A stretch of DNA of 64,000 nt from Pestalotiopsis fici W106-1 (lineage: Eukaryota > Ascomycota > Sordariomycetes > Amphisphaeriales > Sporocadaceae), in contig NW_006917092.1 of NCBI RefSeq assembly GCF_000516985.1, forward strand, positions 2,372,619 to 2,436,618. Reading direction: 5' to 3'. Position numbers and translations under genes: made by a program. Every line of letters starts with the position of its first letter. Positions within the stretch are counted from its first letter, which is position 1. Shown here piece after piece: positions 36,019 through 48,517 of this stretch. The notes under the pieces are model-generated. The model was not told the DNA's origin and made no database searches. It saw only the letters and a program-made list of their open reading frames with translations.

Positions 36019-39000
36019 TCAAGGCTGTGCCATGACGGCTTGCTGACCACCAAGCTGGCGCTTAACCTGCTCCCGAGCCCATCGAGCAGTATCAATTGTG
36101 CGTGGCTGGAATTCGCGGTTGGTCTTGGTCTCCTTGATCATAGCAGTCAACCAATCCGAACGGAAAGCCTCGACCAGTTCACCACCGGGGTAAGCGTCGG
36201 CAATATCACTACAAAATGGCAGTGGTTAGCTATGTATATAGAGAAAACAGCCCGTAGCCGGGAATACGTACCCAATAACACCCATAGCAGATCGCATCAG
36301 GGCCTCACTACGGTTCATGTCCTGAGAGATGATGTTGAGAAGTTGGAAAATGGATTGCACATAAGGCTGAAGAGCTTGGGCTGGAGGAAAAGTTAGCAAT
36401 TGAGCCAAAGTATTATTGGATGGAATAATGTGCGTACTCTTGTTGCTCATCTTCATGGCGCCAATGATGCCGCCCCAGGCGTCCATGATACCTTCTCTAA
36501 GAGAGATGACGTAGTCGTACATCTCATAGCTGCCGTCAGGGCTGGCAGTCACAGTTGCAGCCTGCTGCAGCACCTGAGCGACGACAGAGAGATATGTCTC
36601 GAAATGACCACCAATGGCGTTGGCGATATCACCAAAGCATTGCAGGATGGCTGGCTTGAACTGATTGCCCAGAGCGGGGCTCTATACATTTGGTCAGTCA
36701 ACTCTGTTCAAAAGATATCACAAAAATAGGCAGATAATACGTACTCGGAGGTTGTTGAGTAGGTAGTTCATGAAGTTGTCACAGTAAGGCTGGCTGCGCT
36801 CGTTCAAGGAGCGGGTAATGTCACTCACGAGGCCAATAGCCATCGCGCACAGACTGGGCTCGTCGGCATTGCCCAAAGCATTGTACAGGAAAGGGGTGAA
36901 AGCATCCATGTACTTGGCAAAGTCCTCTTCCATGGCGTTGGCCAGGCCACTGATGGTGGCAAAGATAGCCTCCGGAACAGTCGACTTGCCAGATGTGTTG
37001 CTAAGGATCTGGAGGGAGACCTGCATGATGCGATCGCCCTGGGGAGCAATCTCCTTGTCCAAACGCTGGATAATGGATTGCAAGACAGTGTTCAAACTAG
37101 TCTTCATCTCTTCCAGAGCGATCTTGTCCTCAATGCTGACAACCTGGCTCTGCAGGGGGATCGTCTCCTCAAGACGCTTGATAATGACATCGGAAAGAGA
37201 TGCAATAGCCGGGAAGCTGTCAGTAGCGGCATGCAGGACGAACGCACTGAGGACCTCGTAGGCAGTAGTGCGCACGGTAGTCTCGGCCTCGGGTCTGGCT
37301 GTTACATCGAGCAGGTTGGATACGCTGGCGTTAAAGTGAGGAGTGATGGGGTTTGCAGAAGCGTCCAGATCGCCAGAGAAACGCTCGGCCAGGTTCATCA
37401 AAGCCCAGCAGCAAGAGCTTGCCATCTTAGGATCGTTGACACCGGCAAAGAGGGCTCGGATGAGAGGATCAAGGTGAGTATTGGGGTCAATAGCCTCGGA
37501 ACAGGCCTCAGTAATGCGACCAAGAGCGTAAGCAGTGGAATCCTTGACCATGGTGTTGCTGTCCTCCATCATGGTGATGAGGACAGGCAGAGCCTGCTTG
37601 ACAATGGGCTCAAGAACCTTCTCCTCGGGACCCTCCATGATGGCACCAAAGGCAGCGACTGCAGCCTCGCGGAAGTGCCAATCGTCGTGACGCAGGTTTG
37701 CCTCGACAAACTGGATGACTGGGGGGATGATGTTGGCACCAACAGCCTGAGCATACAGCTGAAGACTCTGGTAGGCGGCTCGAGACAGGTTGTACTCGTC
37801 ATCCGTCGCATCCTCATCCTGCTTGGTCAACAGGAGAAGCAGTGTCGGAACGACCTCGTTGGTCGCAACTCTTGCAAAGTTGTAGAAAGGTCGCATCTGA
37901 TCCGAACTCTCGACCTGCGCGTTGTCTTCCTCGATGTTAATTTCCTCCTCGCAAACAGTACTCCAGAACTCAACGGCGAGCTTGGCAACATCCTCGTCGT
38001 CATTCTTCATTCCCAGAATAGTCAGACCAAAGAGGGCCTTCTCCATGTAGAAACGCATATTCTCGTAGTAGAGGCCCATGATCCTGTTAAGACAGCCAAA
38101 AGCGCCCTGCTGTATCCGCGAGTCGTCGGCTTGGGTAGCCTCGCAGACGACCTGCATAATGTAGTTGCGCTCTCCCTCGTGCTTGAAGTTGTTGCCAACA
38201 AACTCCAGCGAGTCACCGAGGGCAGAGATGGCCGACAAGCGGACCTCATTGTTGGTCTCCTCCTTGCGGGCGCCCTGGACGACGGCCGTGAGAATGGCAT
38301 TGGAGTGGCTAATAAGCGCAGAGCGCAGCTCGGGATCCTGGCTTTCGCAGACGTAACCGATACAGGTCAGCGATGCCTGCTTCTGGTGTGGTGCTCCGCT
38401 GCTGACATTCTGGACCAAAGTGCCTAAAAGATCGGGCCACTCGTTTCGGGGAAGTTCGATTGTAGCAACGGAGGCGATGACCTGGGCAGCAGCCTGGCCA
38501 GCTTGTGAGTTAGTCGAGGATAGGGTTGTCAAAGCCAGAGACTTGACGCGCGTCTTGGTTTCGGCATCCGTCTGCTGAAGCCATTTTGCTTGTAGTTCCT
38601 GTTGTCTGGAGAACTCGCGAGCGCTAAAGGCGTTCTTGAGGGCGAGACCTGCCGCAACTCGAATTTGGCCCTCGGCGCTCTCGTCGGCTAGCGCCTGGAC
38701 GAGAGTAGCTAGGTATAGGGGCTGTTGAGGAGAAGAGAGACGTTAGCAAAGGTGTAAGTTGGGAGGGGGGTAGTTTGTGATAATGGATCTTGGAGGGGGG
38801 GAAAAGACTTACAAAGTTGTTCTCAGAGGCCTGAGAGAGCTGTTGCTCGGCAGCAGTTCGCGTAGCGCTGTCTGTCGGAGGAGAAGAGGAGTCAGCGGAA
38901 AATGCAGCAATATCTCTAGGCCATCTGGGGGGAAGCAAAGGGAGGACTCGTGCCGGGGCAGCAGCAGCGCTGCATAGGAGTAGACGTACCAGGCGACAGC

Positions 39001-39041
39001 GAGTTCCTGAGGATGGTGTTGATATCCCCGTTTTCAGCCAT
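36019..39041 (-). CDS. KAP95: Importin subunit beta-1 (karyopherin KAP95)
   Basis: A nuclear import receptor built of HEAT repeats. It carries importin-alpha/NLS cargo through the pore and releases it on binding Ran-GTP. Six exons, 38990-39041, 38813-38871, 36745-38721, 36438-36681, 36272-36380 and 36019-36208, sum to 2631 nt, giving 876 residues, the normal family size. The start reads MAENGDINTILRNSLSP. Conserved segments include RVAAGLALKNAFSAREFSRQ, EWPDLLGTLVQNV, CIGYVCESQDPE, FWSTVCEEEINIEEDN, NLSRAAYQSLQLYAQ and VKDSTAYALGRITEACSEA. The C-terminus reads RWAREQVKRQLGGQQAV. All introns are GT-AG and 49-117 bp long. It is divergent from ADE1. Confidence 0.96.
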
Positions 39042-40753
39042 GTTTGTTGACTTTTTTTCTTGGTTGCAGCCGCTGCGGGTGGCTCAAATTATGTCAAAGT
39101 GGTATCCTCTCTCCAGCGTGGGGTAAGTTGGCAGAGATGGATGCGGTCCGTTCCTCTCAAAACTGGGTGATGGGCGCAGGGCTCCAGAGAGGTATGTATC
39201 TAGTTGGTGATTGACAAACAATACCGTCGTGCCTGCCGATTCCAAAGGAGCGCCGTGGAAAAGGATCGTGGACAAGAGTGACGAAGAAGAATCTGTTCGT
39301 GGCAGATGGGGGAAAAGTGAAGGGCTCAAGAAGAAGAAGATGATGGTCGTTGATCGAGCCCTGGTTTTGGTCTGAAAGTGGAAAGGCCTTGTTCTCGTTG
39401 CTGGAGGGGCAGCTTTCGATTACTCTTAGCGGGCGGGCCTCTGTTGACTTTTGATTTTGCTCACCTTAGGTGCCAGTCAGTTTTCTCTTAGGTCTCTGGC
39501 CGGATTGGACCGCGACAATTTCGGACCTAAAAGCGGCTGCGGGGAGGGAGAGAGATGGACAACGACAATTTTTTTCTTCTTCTTTTCTTTTAACCCCCCT
39601 GTCTTTTATTTTCTTTTCTATTCACTTCTACTGTGCCCTCGATATGTCAACGGTCTTGGGGAACCTGAGTCAAATGTCCCTAAAACACCTAAACATGCAC
39701 TTTGGCCCAAGCAGCCCGGCTAAAAAAAAAAAAAAACACTCCAAGTTTCTTCTAAAACCCTTCCCAAAGACGTATATTTCTACACATAACACAAATACCG
39801 TATACTAGATTATAAAGAGCTCAACTGCCCCTTGAGCTTCTGCTCATTTCCCCCATTTTATTTGGTTAAGAAGTCGTGAATTAAATGTATTTTGATTTTG
39901 ATGTGGATTAGCTTTTTGAGTGGCTCACGTCTGAATCTGGCGTGGCAAGGCTGTGGCTGACAGTGCACGGACATTTTTTGTGTATAGAAACTGGCCTTGG
40001 TGGGTTTAGGCAGGAAACTTGGAGGGGGTTTTTAGCCAGGCTGGGCCCAAGGCAGAGAAGAAGACGGTGAACAATCAGACAAGACCCCGAGAATGGGCGA
40101 CTCACAGTGCATCTACATGATCGGCTTACGTTCCGGTACATGCGGAGGTAGGTACTGGGCGCTGGGAAGCAAAACTAGGCTCCCTCCTCCCACCATCCCA
40201 CATATTGCAGTAAATTGCATACAGCCAGTCACCGACGAGTTCCGTGGTGAGGCACATGCAATTTCCTCGTTTGACAGAGCCTCAGTCGCTGGACTCCCGG
40301 TCTTCACCTTCTTCGTCCGCCCCTATGATAGTTTGACACCTGTGGGTGAAAACCCGCCCTTTTGTGATTTCCCATGCATCCAGAGGCACGCCATACATGT
40401 GTCTCTCCTCTCCTCAATTCAAAACTTAACTGTTTTTCTCATCCATAAATACCTATTTGCATAGTGTTGAATGTGGTAGGCTGCATACCTCTATTGCCCC
40501 AGGCGCCTCAACCCCATCATGGGGCTTTCAAATGTTGTGACTGAGTCATCTGGGCCCCAGCCGTCCTAAGTCGGGTACCTATCGGATAACGCTTTTACTT
40601 TCTTCCTCGGCCTAAAATGCTTCAATATGCATTTGCTCACAGCGCTCGCTCATAACAATGCAAAGAATTGCTAGTTAAGATATTCACGGCTTGAGCTTCG
40701 CGATCGATTGCCAGAATTTCGTTCACTCGAGACAGGAGGCGTAAAAAAAAAAT
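39042..40753. other. Divergent promoter region, KAP95 / ADE1
   Basis: 1.7 kb between divergent start codons. It contains pyrimidine tracts near 39568-39620 and an A run at 39722-39735. No coding exon is supported. Confidence 0.5.
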
Positions 40754-42307
40754 ATGGCTCCCCAGGGTCTCTCAACGATTAATCTGACGTCATTGCCCAA
40801 GCGCGCCGAGGGTAAAGTCAGGTAGGTAATATGATGAGCCTTCAAAAGCTCTACAGGGGTGGCCGCATGGCAACGCCATAGACCTCATTCGCGATTGGGA
40901 AAGGGAAAAAATTTGAGAGAAGATACTAAAGTTTGGTTGCTTCCCAGAAACCTGTACGATGTCGACGAGAACACGCTTCTTTTCGTCACCACCGACCGTA
41001 TTTCTGCCTACGATGTCGTGATGAACAATGCCGTGCCTTACAAGGGCGCTATCCTGACGGTATGCTATAGCCTGCTTGACACAATTTTTTTTATTTTTTT
41101 CCCCAGGCCACTCTTGCTGATGTGTCAATATAGCAAATAACCAAGCACTGGTTCAGCGTACTAACTGTAAGATCTCATCGTTATATCACATCTTCTTATT
41201 TCCTTTCCCAACTACAAATTCCTGGCGGGTTTAGTCTTTTCTCAATTGCCATCAATGACATTCTTCATACCCTCCCAGCCATTATGCTACTGACCAAGAT
41301 GATGGAAATAGGAAAGAGTTCCTGGCTTGAAGACGCATTTCATCACCACTGATGTGCCAACATCGCTCACTCCCGAGGAGGCTGCTGAGATAAAGGACCG
41401 GAGCATGGTCGTCCGCAAGCTCGAGGTCGTTCAGATTGAGGCAATTGTTCGCGGCTACGTGACCGGTTCTGCCTTCAAGGAGTACCAGAAGTCCCAAACT
41501 GTTCACGGTATCAAGCTACCTGGTAAGCACAATAATATTTCTCATGTGTCCCCTTGTGTGCTACGGACTTCCTATGGATCCACACTTCTGTTTGACATGG
41601 TTCTCGTACCGCCTGGACGGAGAGAGGAGTTCCCCACGAGGTATTCGACGGACTGTAAAACAGACAAGGAACTGACTCTATTCTTCAGCCGGTCTACGGG
41701 AATGCGATGCTATCCCTGATGGTCCCATCTACACGCCGAGCACCAAGGCACCGCTAGGCCAGCACGACGAGAACATCTCGCCTCAGCAGGCCAAGGAATA
41801 TTTGATCAAGCAATACCCCGGCGGCAAGGGTGAGAAGATTGCCGACCGCATTGCCGAGCTCGCAGTGCAGATTTTCAAGGCTGGCCAGGAGTACGCAGCC
41901 GAGCGCGGTATCATCCTCGCTGACACCAAGTTCGAGTTTGCGCTCGACCCCGAGACGGGCGATATTATCCTGGCTGATGAGTGTCTTACTCCCGACAGCT
42001 CTCGATACTGGCCCAAGGACAAGTACGAGCCCGGCCGTGACCAGGAAAGCTTCGAGTGAGTATTTCCTACTGTTTATTTCTCTACGAATCTAGATGGCAG
42101 AATAGTCACTCCAGTGACGAAGTGATGAGGCATACTAACACATGGAACAGCAAACAATTCCTGAGAAACTACCTGACCGAGAACGGCCTCAAGGGTAAGC
42201 CTAACGTCACAGTGCCGGAGGACATTCTGGCTGCCACTTCGGAGCGCTACCAAGATGTGTTTGAGCGCCTGGTGGGCAAGAAGCTGCAGGACGTGATCAA
42301 GGCATAA
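40754..42307 (+). CDS. ADE1: Phosphoribosylaminoimidazole-succinocarboxamide (SAICAR) synthetase
   Basis: This enzyme condenses CAIR with aspartate using ATP in de novo purine synthesis. Six exons, 40754-40821, 40948-41059, 41134-41166 (33 nt), 41312-41522, 41689-42055 and 42151-42307, total 948 nt, giving 315 residues, typical for the fungal enzyme. Visible conserved stretches are [31 protein letters not shown], the tiny exon [37 protein letters not shown], the aspartate-binding loop region [46 protein letters not shown] and the terminal [12 protein letters not shown]. The 33-nt exon is short but required: without it the conserved HWF segment is lost. It is convergent with LEU4. Confidence 0.95.
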
Positions 42308-43278
42308 GAAAAAAGAAATCCACACATTTGTGAGATAGATGAGCGTGGAGGTAAGCATTGAAATGTCCTCCTGCCTGTATTTTCGTAAGCCTTCTATCTA
42401 CTAGACGAATGCAATGCAATCAGCATCTTCCGTGATATGCTGGATCACCCTTATCCATCTTTGAGCATATGCCCATCGGAATCCTTCTCCGTTAGTTGCT
42501 CGTAGAGTCATGTCAATACCATTCCTTCATCAACAAAATGACCATAATGCTTGGGATTATGCCCACTGACTCCGTTGTTTCCTATGATCTTCTCGACGCT
42601 TCTGGTGCAAACTAGATGGTCCCAAACCTCTGTGAGTCTCCCAGGCTTGACTGAGCCAACTAGCTTCCCACCATCTACCAGATTAGAGGAATCCACGATC
42701 TCAGTGCTCCTCGTCGCGAGCCAGCAGCCACAGTATCCACAGACGGAATGGCACCACTTGCACTGTGTATAGTGGCGGACTACCTGTACCGATCTCAAGT
42801 GCTACCTGCCATGCCGGTTTGAAACTCACTGGTAGTTGCCCAATGGAAAAAGGAAGAAAAAAAAAAAGTAAGTCACATTACTCACCACCTTGATGAATAA
42901 CCCGCACTATACATATTTTGTCAAATGTTCATATGAACCAGTCAGTGACTAGTGCATATCTGAACTAATAACTGTCCCTTGAGCAGAGGACAACCTGCCA
43001 ATCTGCCTGCATTTCTTCAACGTGGTATATGAAAGTAATATCTATATAAAAGTCATTTGGGACACCAACAGCAGGATTTTGGGTACATCATCTCTATGTG
43101 TGCATTTCTTTATTAATATCACTTTTGGCTATTGTACTCCAGGTTAACTCCCTATATGAATGTCAAGGACCAAATTTGCATTTAATGGCTGACATGGCGA
43201 GCAATTTTTTGTAAAGATACCCCCACATGATCGATTTTCCAAGTCAAAAGTTCAACGACTTTCATGCATTTTAGTTGT
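42308..43278. other. Convergent intergenic region, ADE1 / LEU4
   Basis: Almost 1 kb. A minus-strand frame at 42508-42798 has two CxxC motifs but no recognised family and no ATG start (see rejected list). Otherwise nothing is supported. Confidence 0.45.
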
Positions 43279-45412
43279 TTACAAGCCATTGGTCTTGGCC
43301 TCAAGGCCGTTGACAACCTCAGATGGGGTACCATTTGTGCCATTTGTGCCATTCGTCGCATGAGGTGCCTGGATACCGCCGTCGAGGTCCAGCTCGCGGC
43401 TGAGAGTACGGCGCGGCGCAGTCTTTGAGGCAATCGGGCTTCCTGGCCGGCTCAGGACGAACTATTGGAAAAAAAGATCAGTAACAGTGTCATCAAGATA
43501 GGGCTGCGCGTAGAGACTTACGTTGCTTGCTGCACTCAAAAGGGCAACCAGAGAGCTTTGGACAACATCCTCGTGGATACCAACACCCCAGACCTTTTGA
43601 GGAGTGCCGGATGCGGTACACTCAATGTAGGTAGCAGCCTTGACATCACGACCCTCGCCAATGGCGTGCTCCTTGTAATCGGCCACGTCCAAGTCGATTC
43701 CAATACCTTTGAGGGCATTGGCCAAAGAGGAGATGGGTCCGTTACCACGGCCGCGGAGCTTGTACTCATGACCATCAATGGAGATCACACCTTCAAAGAC
43801 ACGACCGAGGTTCTTGGTGTCTTGCGTCTTGCCCTCTGCTGGAGGAGCTGGCGAGGCAGATCTGTCGACGGAAATGGAGTAATCAATAATGTTGAAGCGG
43901 GGGTGGTCCTTCAAGAAATAAGTCTCCTCAAAGAGATTCGTGATCTCATCGGACAAGAGCTCTCTGCCAAGCTCGTCGGCGCGCTTTTGGACGACCCTGC
44001 TGAAGGCTACTTGCAAGCCACGAGGGAGGTCAAGCTCAAGCTTGCGGAGGATGATCCAGGCGCTACCACCCTTTCCACTCTGCGAGTTGACACGAATAAC
44101 TGCTTCGTAGGTACGGCCAATATCCTGGGGATCGAGAGGAAGATATGGAACCTCCCAGTGGCCGGCCGCATCACCTCCCTTTTGCTTGCGCACGTTGAAG
44201 CCCTTCTTGATGGCGTCTTGGTGAGAGCCACTGAAGGCACATACGACAAGGGAACCTCCGTAGGGCGCACGCGGGTGGATAGGGATCTTGTTGCAAAGCT
44301 CTACCGTGTCAATTACACGGCCCATGTCGGAGAAGTCGACATTGGGGTGAATTCCTTGCGTGTACAAGTTCAATGCAAGAGTGACCAGGTCGACATTACC
44401 GGTGCGCTCACCGTTTCCGAAGAGACAACCTTCTACACGATCGGCACCAGCCATCTGAGCCAGTTCGGCGGCAGCAACGGCGCATCCGCGGTCGTTGTGC
44501 GGGTGCAGAGAGACACAGACCTTCTCCCGCTCGGTAATTCCTGTGCAGAAGAACTCGATCTGATCGGCGTAAACGTTGGGCGTGGACATCTCGACTGTCG
44601 CGGGGAGGTTGAAGATGATGGGGTTCTCCTTTGTTGGCTCCCAGGCAGCCTTGACGGCCTCGCATATCCGAATGGCGAACTCGGGGCTGGTGTCCGAGAA
44701 AGTCTCGGGGCTGAATTCGAAACTCCATTCGGTGCCAGCTTGCGACGGATCGTCCTTTGTGATGGATCTGGCGTACTTGGTGCACTTGACTGCCAAATCA
44801 ATGCTCTCCTCCTCGGTGAAGCCAAAGATGATGCGACGGAAACATTCGCTCGTGGCCAGGTAGATGTGAAGAATGGCCTTCTTGGCACCCTTGAGGGAGT
44901 CAACGGTTCGGCGGATAAAATCCTCCCGGCACGGGGAGAGGACCTGGATTGCGACGTCGTCGGGTACGACACCGGGGGTCTCGATCAAGCGTCTTGTAAA
45001 GTCAAAGTCGGTTTGCGAAGCCGAAGGAAACGAAACCTCAATCTCCTTGTAGCCGAGGTCCACCAGCATCTTGAAAAACCTCCATTTCTCCTCGCCGTTC
45101 TGCTTTCTCGTTAATCACTTGGCCTAGTAGCTCGAGAACTCGGCTGGTATAATTTTTCGGTGACTGACCATGGGGTCGACCAGACTCTGGTTACCGTCTC
45201 TCAGGTCGGTTGCCAGCCATCGCGGCGGCTTGTCGAGGGTCTTGGACGGCCATTGGCGGTTGGGCAGCTGAAGAGGTACAAACTTTTTGTACTTCTTCGA
45301 GGGATCCTGGAGCCTGGACAAATTCAATTGACCATGTCAGCGCCACATGCATTGAAAATAAGAAGACCGTGTTCCAAGACATGTATGCAACGGCAACGAC
45401 TTACATAGGCAT
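43279..45412 (-). CDS. LEU4: 2-isopropylmalate synthase
   Basis: The committed step of leucine synthesis: acetyl-CoA plus 2-ketoisovalerate gives 2-isopropylmalate, under leucine feedback. Four exons, 45405-45412 (8 nt), 45169-45313, 43522-45099 and 43279-43461, give 637 residues. The HMGL-like catalytic domain shows [16 protein letters not shown], the [17 protein letters not shown] strand, [16 protein letters not shown] with metal-binding His, and [17 protein letters not shown]. The C-terminal LeuA regulatory domain covers about residues 440-600 ([18 protein letters not shown]). The last exon adds a disordered tail with three NGT units. The first exon codes only M-P and part of the third codon. 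The protein starts [14 protein letters not shown], so it matches the short, presequence-lacking form of yeast Leu4 rather than the mitochondrial form. An in-frame TAG seven codons upstream blocks simple extension. Confidence 0.95.
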
Positions 45413-48164
45413 GGTTGTGGGTCTCTGGTCCTACGCGGGACAAAGTTCACGATGTGGGTAGGTTGGATATTGGCCGGTAACGCAGCTGTACCGGGTGGTG
45501 GAGGGGTCGTTCGTCACTGACAGACAGTCTTGGGAAGCACAGGGTCCAAGAAGCTGTTCTGTCGTCGGTCGGGTATAGTTTTGGTTTGACGAACGTGGGG
45601 GAATAGAGAAGAAGGATCAAAAGAGTCAAGTTTGGAGAGAATGCAGAGGAAGTGCGAGCATAAGTAAGATATTGAACAGTGACAATGAGTCAGAAAAGAT
45701 ATTCTCAGACCCAGAGCAATTCCTTCCGCCTTGCCCAGCTTTCGAAACTTTTTTTTTTTCCACCAAAGGTCACCCACCGCACACAAGCCTTCAGGCGCCG
45801 CCGCCGACCAACCCCACACTCCGAACTCGCGCCCAGTAATGTACTATAGCTCCGATTGAGGGGCCGATGCAATGCGACGAATGCCGTTGTTGTGTCCACT
45901 TATAGCGGCTCAAAGTGAAGGATATTTCTTCTAATTATCTCTCTATCTTGTATTTTTGTTAATTGAGAGTCTTGTGGTGATTCTTGTAATTTCAATTGCC
46001 CAAACAGATGACGGCATCGCACGTTATTTGTCAGGTAACGTGGTGCATCTGGAAGGGAAGGGGGGTCATCGGCTGTCACCCGTCGGCAGGGGACTGTACT
46101 ACATACACTACACCACTACTGTACGGCCGTACGTCACACTTGTGGAAACTGAAAGTCCCCCCTCCGACATTGTCAAAGGAGGACCGATCCCTAGCTAGGC
46201 CTTTCTTAGTCATTCAGAAACAGACAACTATGGTTGGTTGAATAAACCATGATTATGTGCCGACTTCATCTAGGCGCATTTCAATATACGCCACAGCTTG
46301 CCAGTACAAGATATCTTCAAGTCCCTCGCTATATAGCTGAATTAGCACATTGTCTAGAGAGACCAAACAAAACCAACAGCGGGCGACCACGGGAATGCGA
46401 CCCTCTCCGAATCCCCTAACTCGAGCAATGGCAAAATCTAGCAGAACCTGTACATGATTGCATGGTAATGTAATGTCGTACAAGAAAAGGAGAACGACAC
46501 CGCATATAGATGGCACGGACCTAGCTTGTGACTCAGGAGCATATTCACAGGTGCATGGGTGGGTTACCTGTGGTATAGAGCAACACGCTTAAATTAGGTC
46601 ATCAAGTAACACAGGCCAGGAACCATTTTGTCAGTTCGGGATGTTTAATAGTCGGTCACAATGACCATGTCGCTTCAAGAAACACGCTGTATCATCACGG
46701 CGTGGAAGACATGTCTAGCAACTCGCTGGGTGGACTGGCCGACCATGAAATGATAGAAAAGCCACTTACCACATGTCCTAGTACATGGTATCATCACAAG
46801 TCCAATGATGTCTGGGTTCCAGCAGTTGCCGATAACTCGCATCTTGAATCTTGGTCTTTGCATTCATAAAAGTGCATGCTGTACTACCTACCTAAGGTAT
46901 CTAAATAGGGTACTGTAGCATCAATCTAGCGGAACATATAATTGACGAAAAAGATACACTTTCTTGGCAACCAGGTATATCACACCGCACAAGCATACTA
47001 GCTTATCCCACCTTCAACCAAAAGTTCGACTGAGACAGTATTTCGAATTTTCGACTTGACGGTCACGCCAGCGCTTAGGGAATTATATCTGACTATACGA
47101 ACAAAGCAGGATCTAACGAGCACTTGGAAGCATTTGCTAACAGGCTGCATGAAAATTATTGCATCTGTATCATTATCGTAACCCTCCTCCTTGCCGAGCA
47201 TATGTCAATTTGAAGTTCTTGCCCCCAAGTCCATAGTTGTCGCACGCGACTCGCTACAATATGGTAGGTCTATGTCCAAACCAAAAGCCAATAAAACCAA
47301 AAGGCAATGCCCTGATACTGCTTCCAACATTTCTACATGTAAAAGGTTGCTGGTGCGGCAGGCCGAGGTTTGAAACATTGTGGACAAGAGGAATCAAACT
47401 CCCAGCTATTGTTGGATCCGGGGCAATTTGGCTGCTTGGGTCAGTCTCGCCGTCTATTAGAGTGAAGCTCGTTGGCATCTTACACAAATCCATCTCAGGC
47501 CGCCTCCATGACCTCCCAGCGCAGGCAATCGAAGACGGTTGCAAAGACCCATTATGCACAAGAGCTGAACCAATCGAGACGCGCCTAGAACTGCTAAGCA
47601 GGAACCTGCAATCTAGATATGTCTTGGTGTAGCCTCGTCAAATATTGGAACTGCCGAAGGAGGCAAAGGAGTGGGCCCAGGCTGCTCGCAGTGTTGATTG
47701 TGTTCGAGGGAATCTTCTGACTGTTCTTTTCGTAGATAGTGCAGCGGAGAAGTTGAGAGCTTGAGGGGCGGGGGAGCGTGTTACAATCTCACAAACATAG
47801 AAGCGCGTGGAAGCCACATAGCCTTGTCCAATCAATACCCTGCCCGCATGTATCATGCTGAGAAGGCTGGGTCTTATTCGTTGCCTTTTGAGGTGTCTTA
47901 GAAGATTTGATGCTTGCCTCGCCAGAGATAATCGCGGGAGTGAAAGGTACGATATGATATTGTATAGGTAGGGGTATTTAAAGTACAAAGCTGAGACTTG
48001 GATCCCAAGTGCAATGAGATTGCTCTCGACACTTACTTGGATGAGGCGCGATAAAATCTGGAACGCCCCTTGGCATCCAAACCATGATATACTCCTCTTG
48101 ATAACTTCACTTTCAATAACTCCATGTAGACAAAGGAAATCTCCACTCCCAGCCATGAAACTGC
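45413..48164. other. Long gene-poor region, LEU4 upstream and accessory DNA
   Basis: 2.75 kb. The first 450 bases or so are probably the LEU4 promoter and leader, including a T-run at 45749-45759. Beyond that the sequence is AT-leaning with short frames on both strands (46253-46516 minus, 47237-47632 plus, 47638-48156 minus), none recognisable. It may contain decayed genes or unknown non-coding sequence. Confidence 0.45.
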
Positions 48165-48517
48165 CTAAATCAATAATTCATTCAACAGACTAGCCCTGAT
48201 GGTAGCTGCATCTGTGGTATTGCCTTTAGGAACAAGGACTGGTCCTGCAACGGTTTTTGGTGCGTGCTTTTTGAGGGTAGATATTGTAGTCTGATTGTTG
48301 ACCTGGACTTGCAGATTGTGCTCTCCTGCCGTTGTCATCTAACAGTCTGTTTTAGTTCAGTACTGAGCCAGAAAACTTTTCTATCACTTACCCCCTGCAT
48401 ATCAAGTCGGAAGTTGGTGTCAGAATACATTTTGCCTGGCGCAGTCGGAAGGGCCTCTAGTACGCTATCAGGAATATTGTTGATAAACTCCTTAAGGGAT
48501 TTGTTTGCTTTCCCCAT
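48165..48517 (-). CDS. Possible small two-exon gene, unknown function
   Basis: Exons 48392-48517 (42 codons) and 48165-48338 join through a 53-bp intron with a canonical GTAAGT donor and a TTAG acceptor, staying in phase 0. The product would be 99 residues starting MGKANKSLKEFINNIPDSVL and ending ASLLNELLI. It is hydrophilic, without signal peptide, membrane segment or cysteine. I recognise no family. Support is the canonical splice signals and the in-phase join only; coding potential in such short frames is weak evidence. RNA-seq reads over 48339-48391 would settle it. Confidence 0.35.

Noticed and set aside
37078..38427. 449-codon plus-strand frame inside KAP95
   Set aside because: It is the antisense shadow of the KAP95 HEAT-repeat exon, which has full family conservation.
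42508..42798. Minus-strand 96-codon frame with CxxC motifs (CKWCHSVCGYCGC)
   Set aside because: It begins with TTG, no upstream exon with ATG was found, and the cysteine pattern could not be tied to a family such as GFA. It may be a gene relic.
43465..45114. 549-codon plus-strand frame inside LEU4
   Set aside because: Antisense shadow of the LEU4 main exon; the minus strand carries all conserved motifs.
46253..46516. Minus-strand 87-codon frame with mixed hydrophobic sequence
   Set aside because: It looks somewhat protein-like (LLFLYDITLPCNHVQ) but has no family, no flanking exons and no clear start context.
47638..48156. Minus-strand 172-codon ATG frame
   Set aside because: No domain, no splice support and compositionally unremarkable. 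It begins nine bases past the stop of the possible small gene, so chance is likely.
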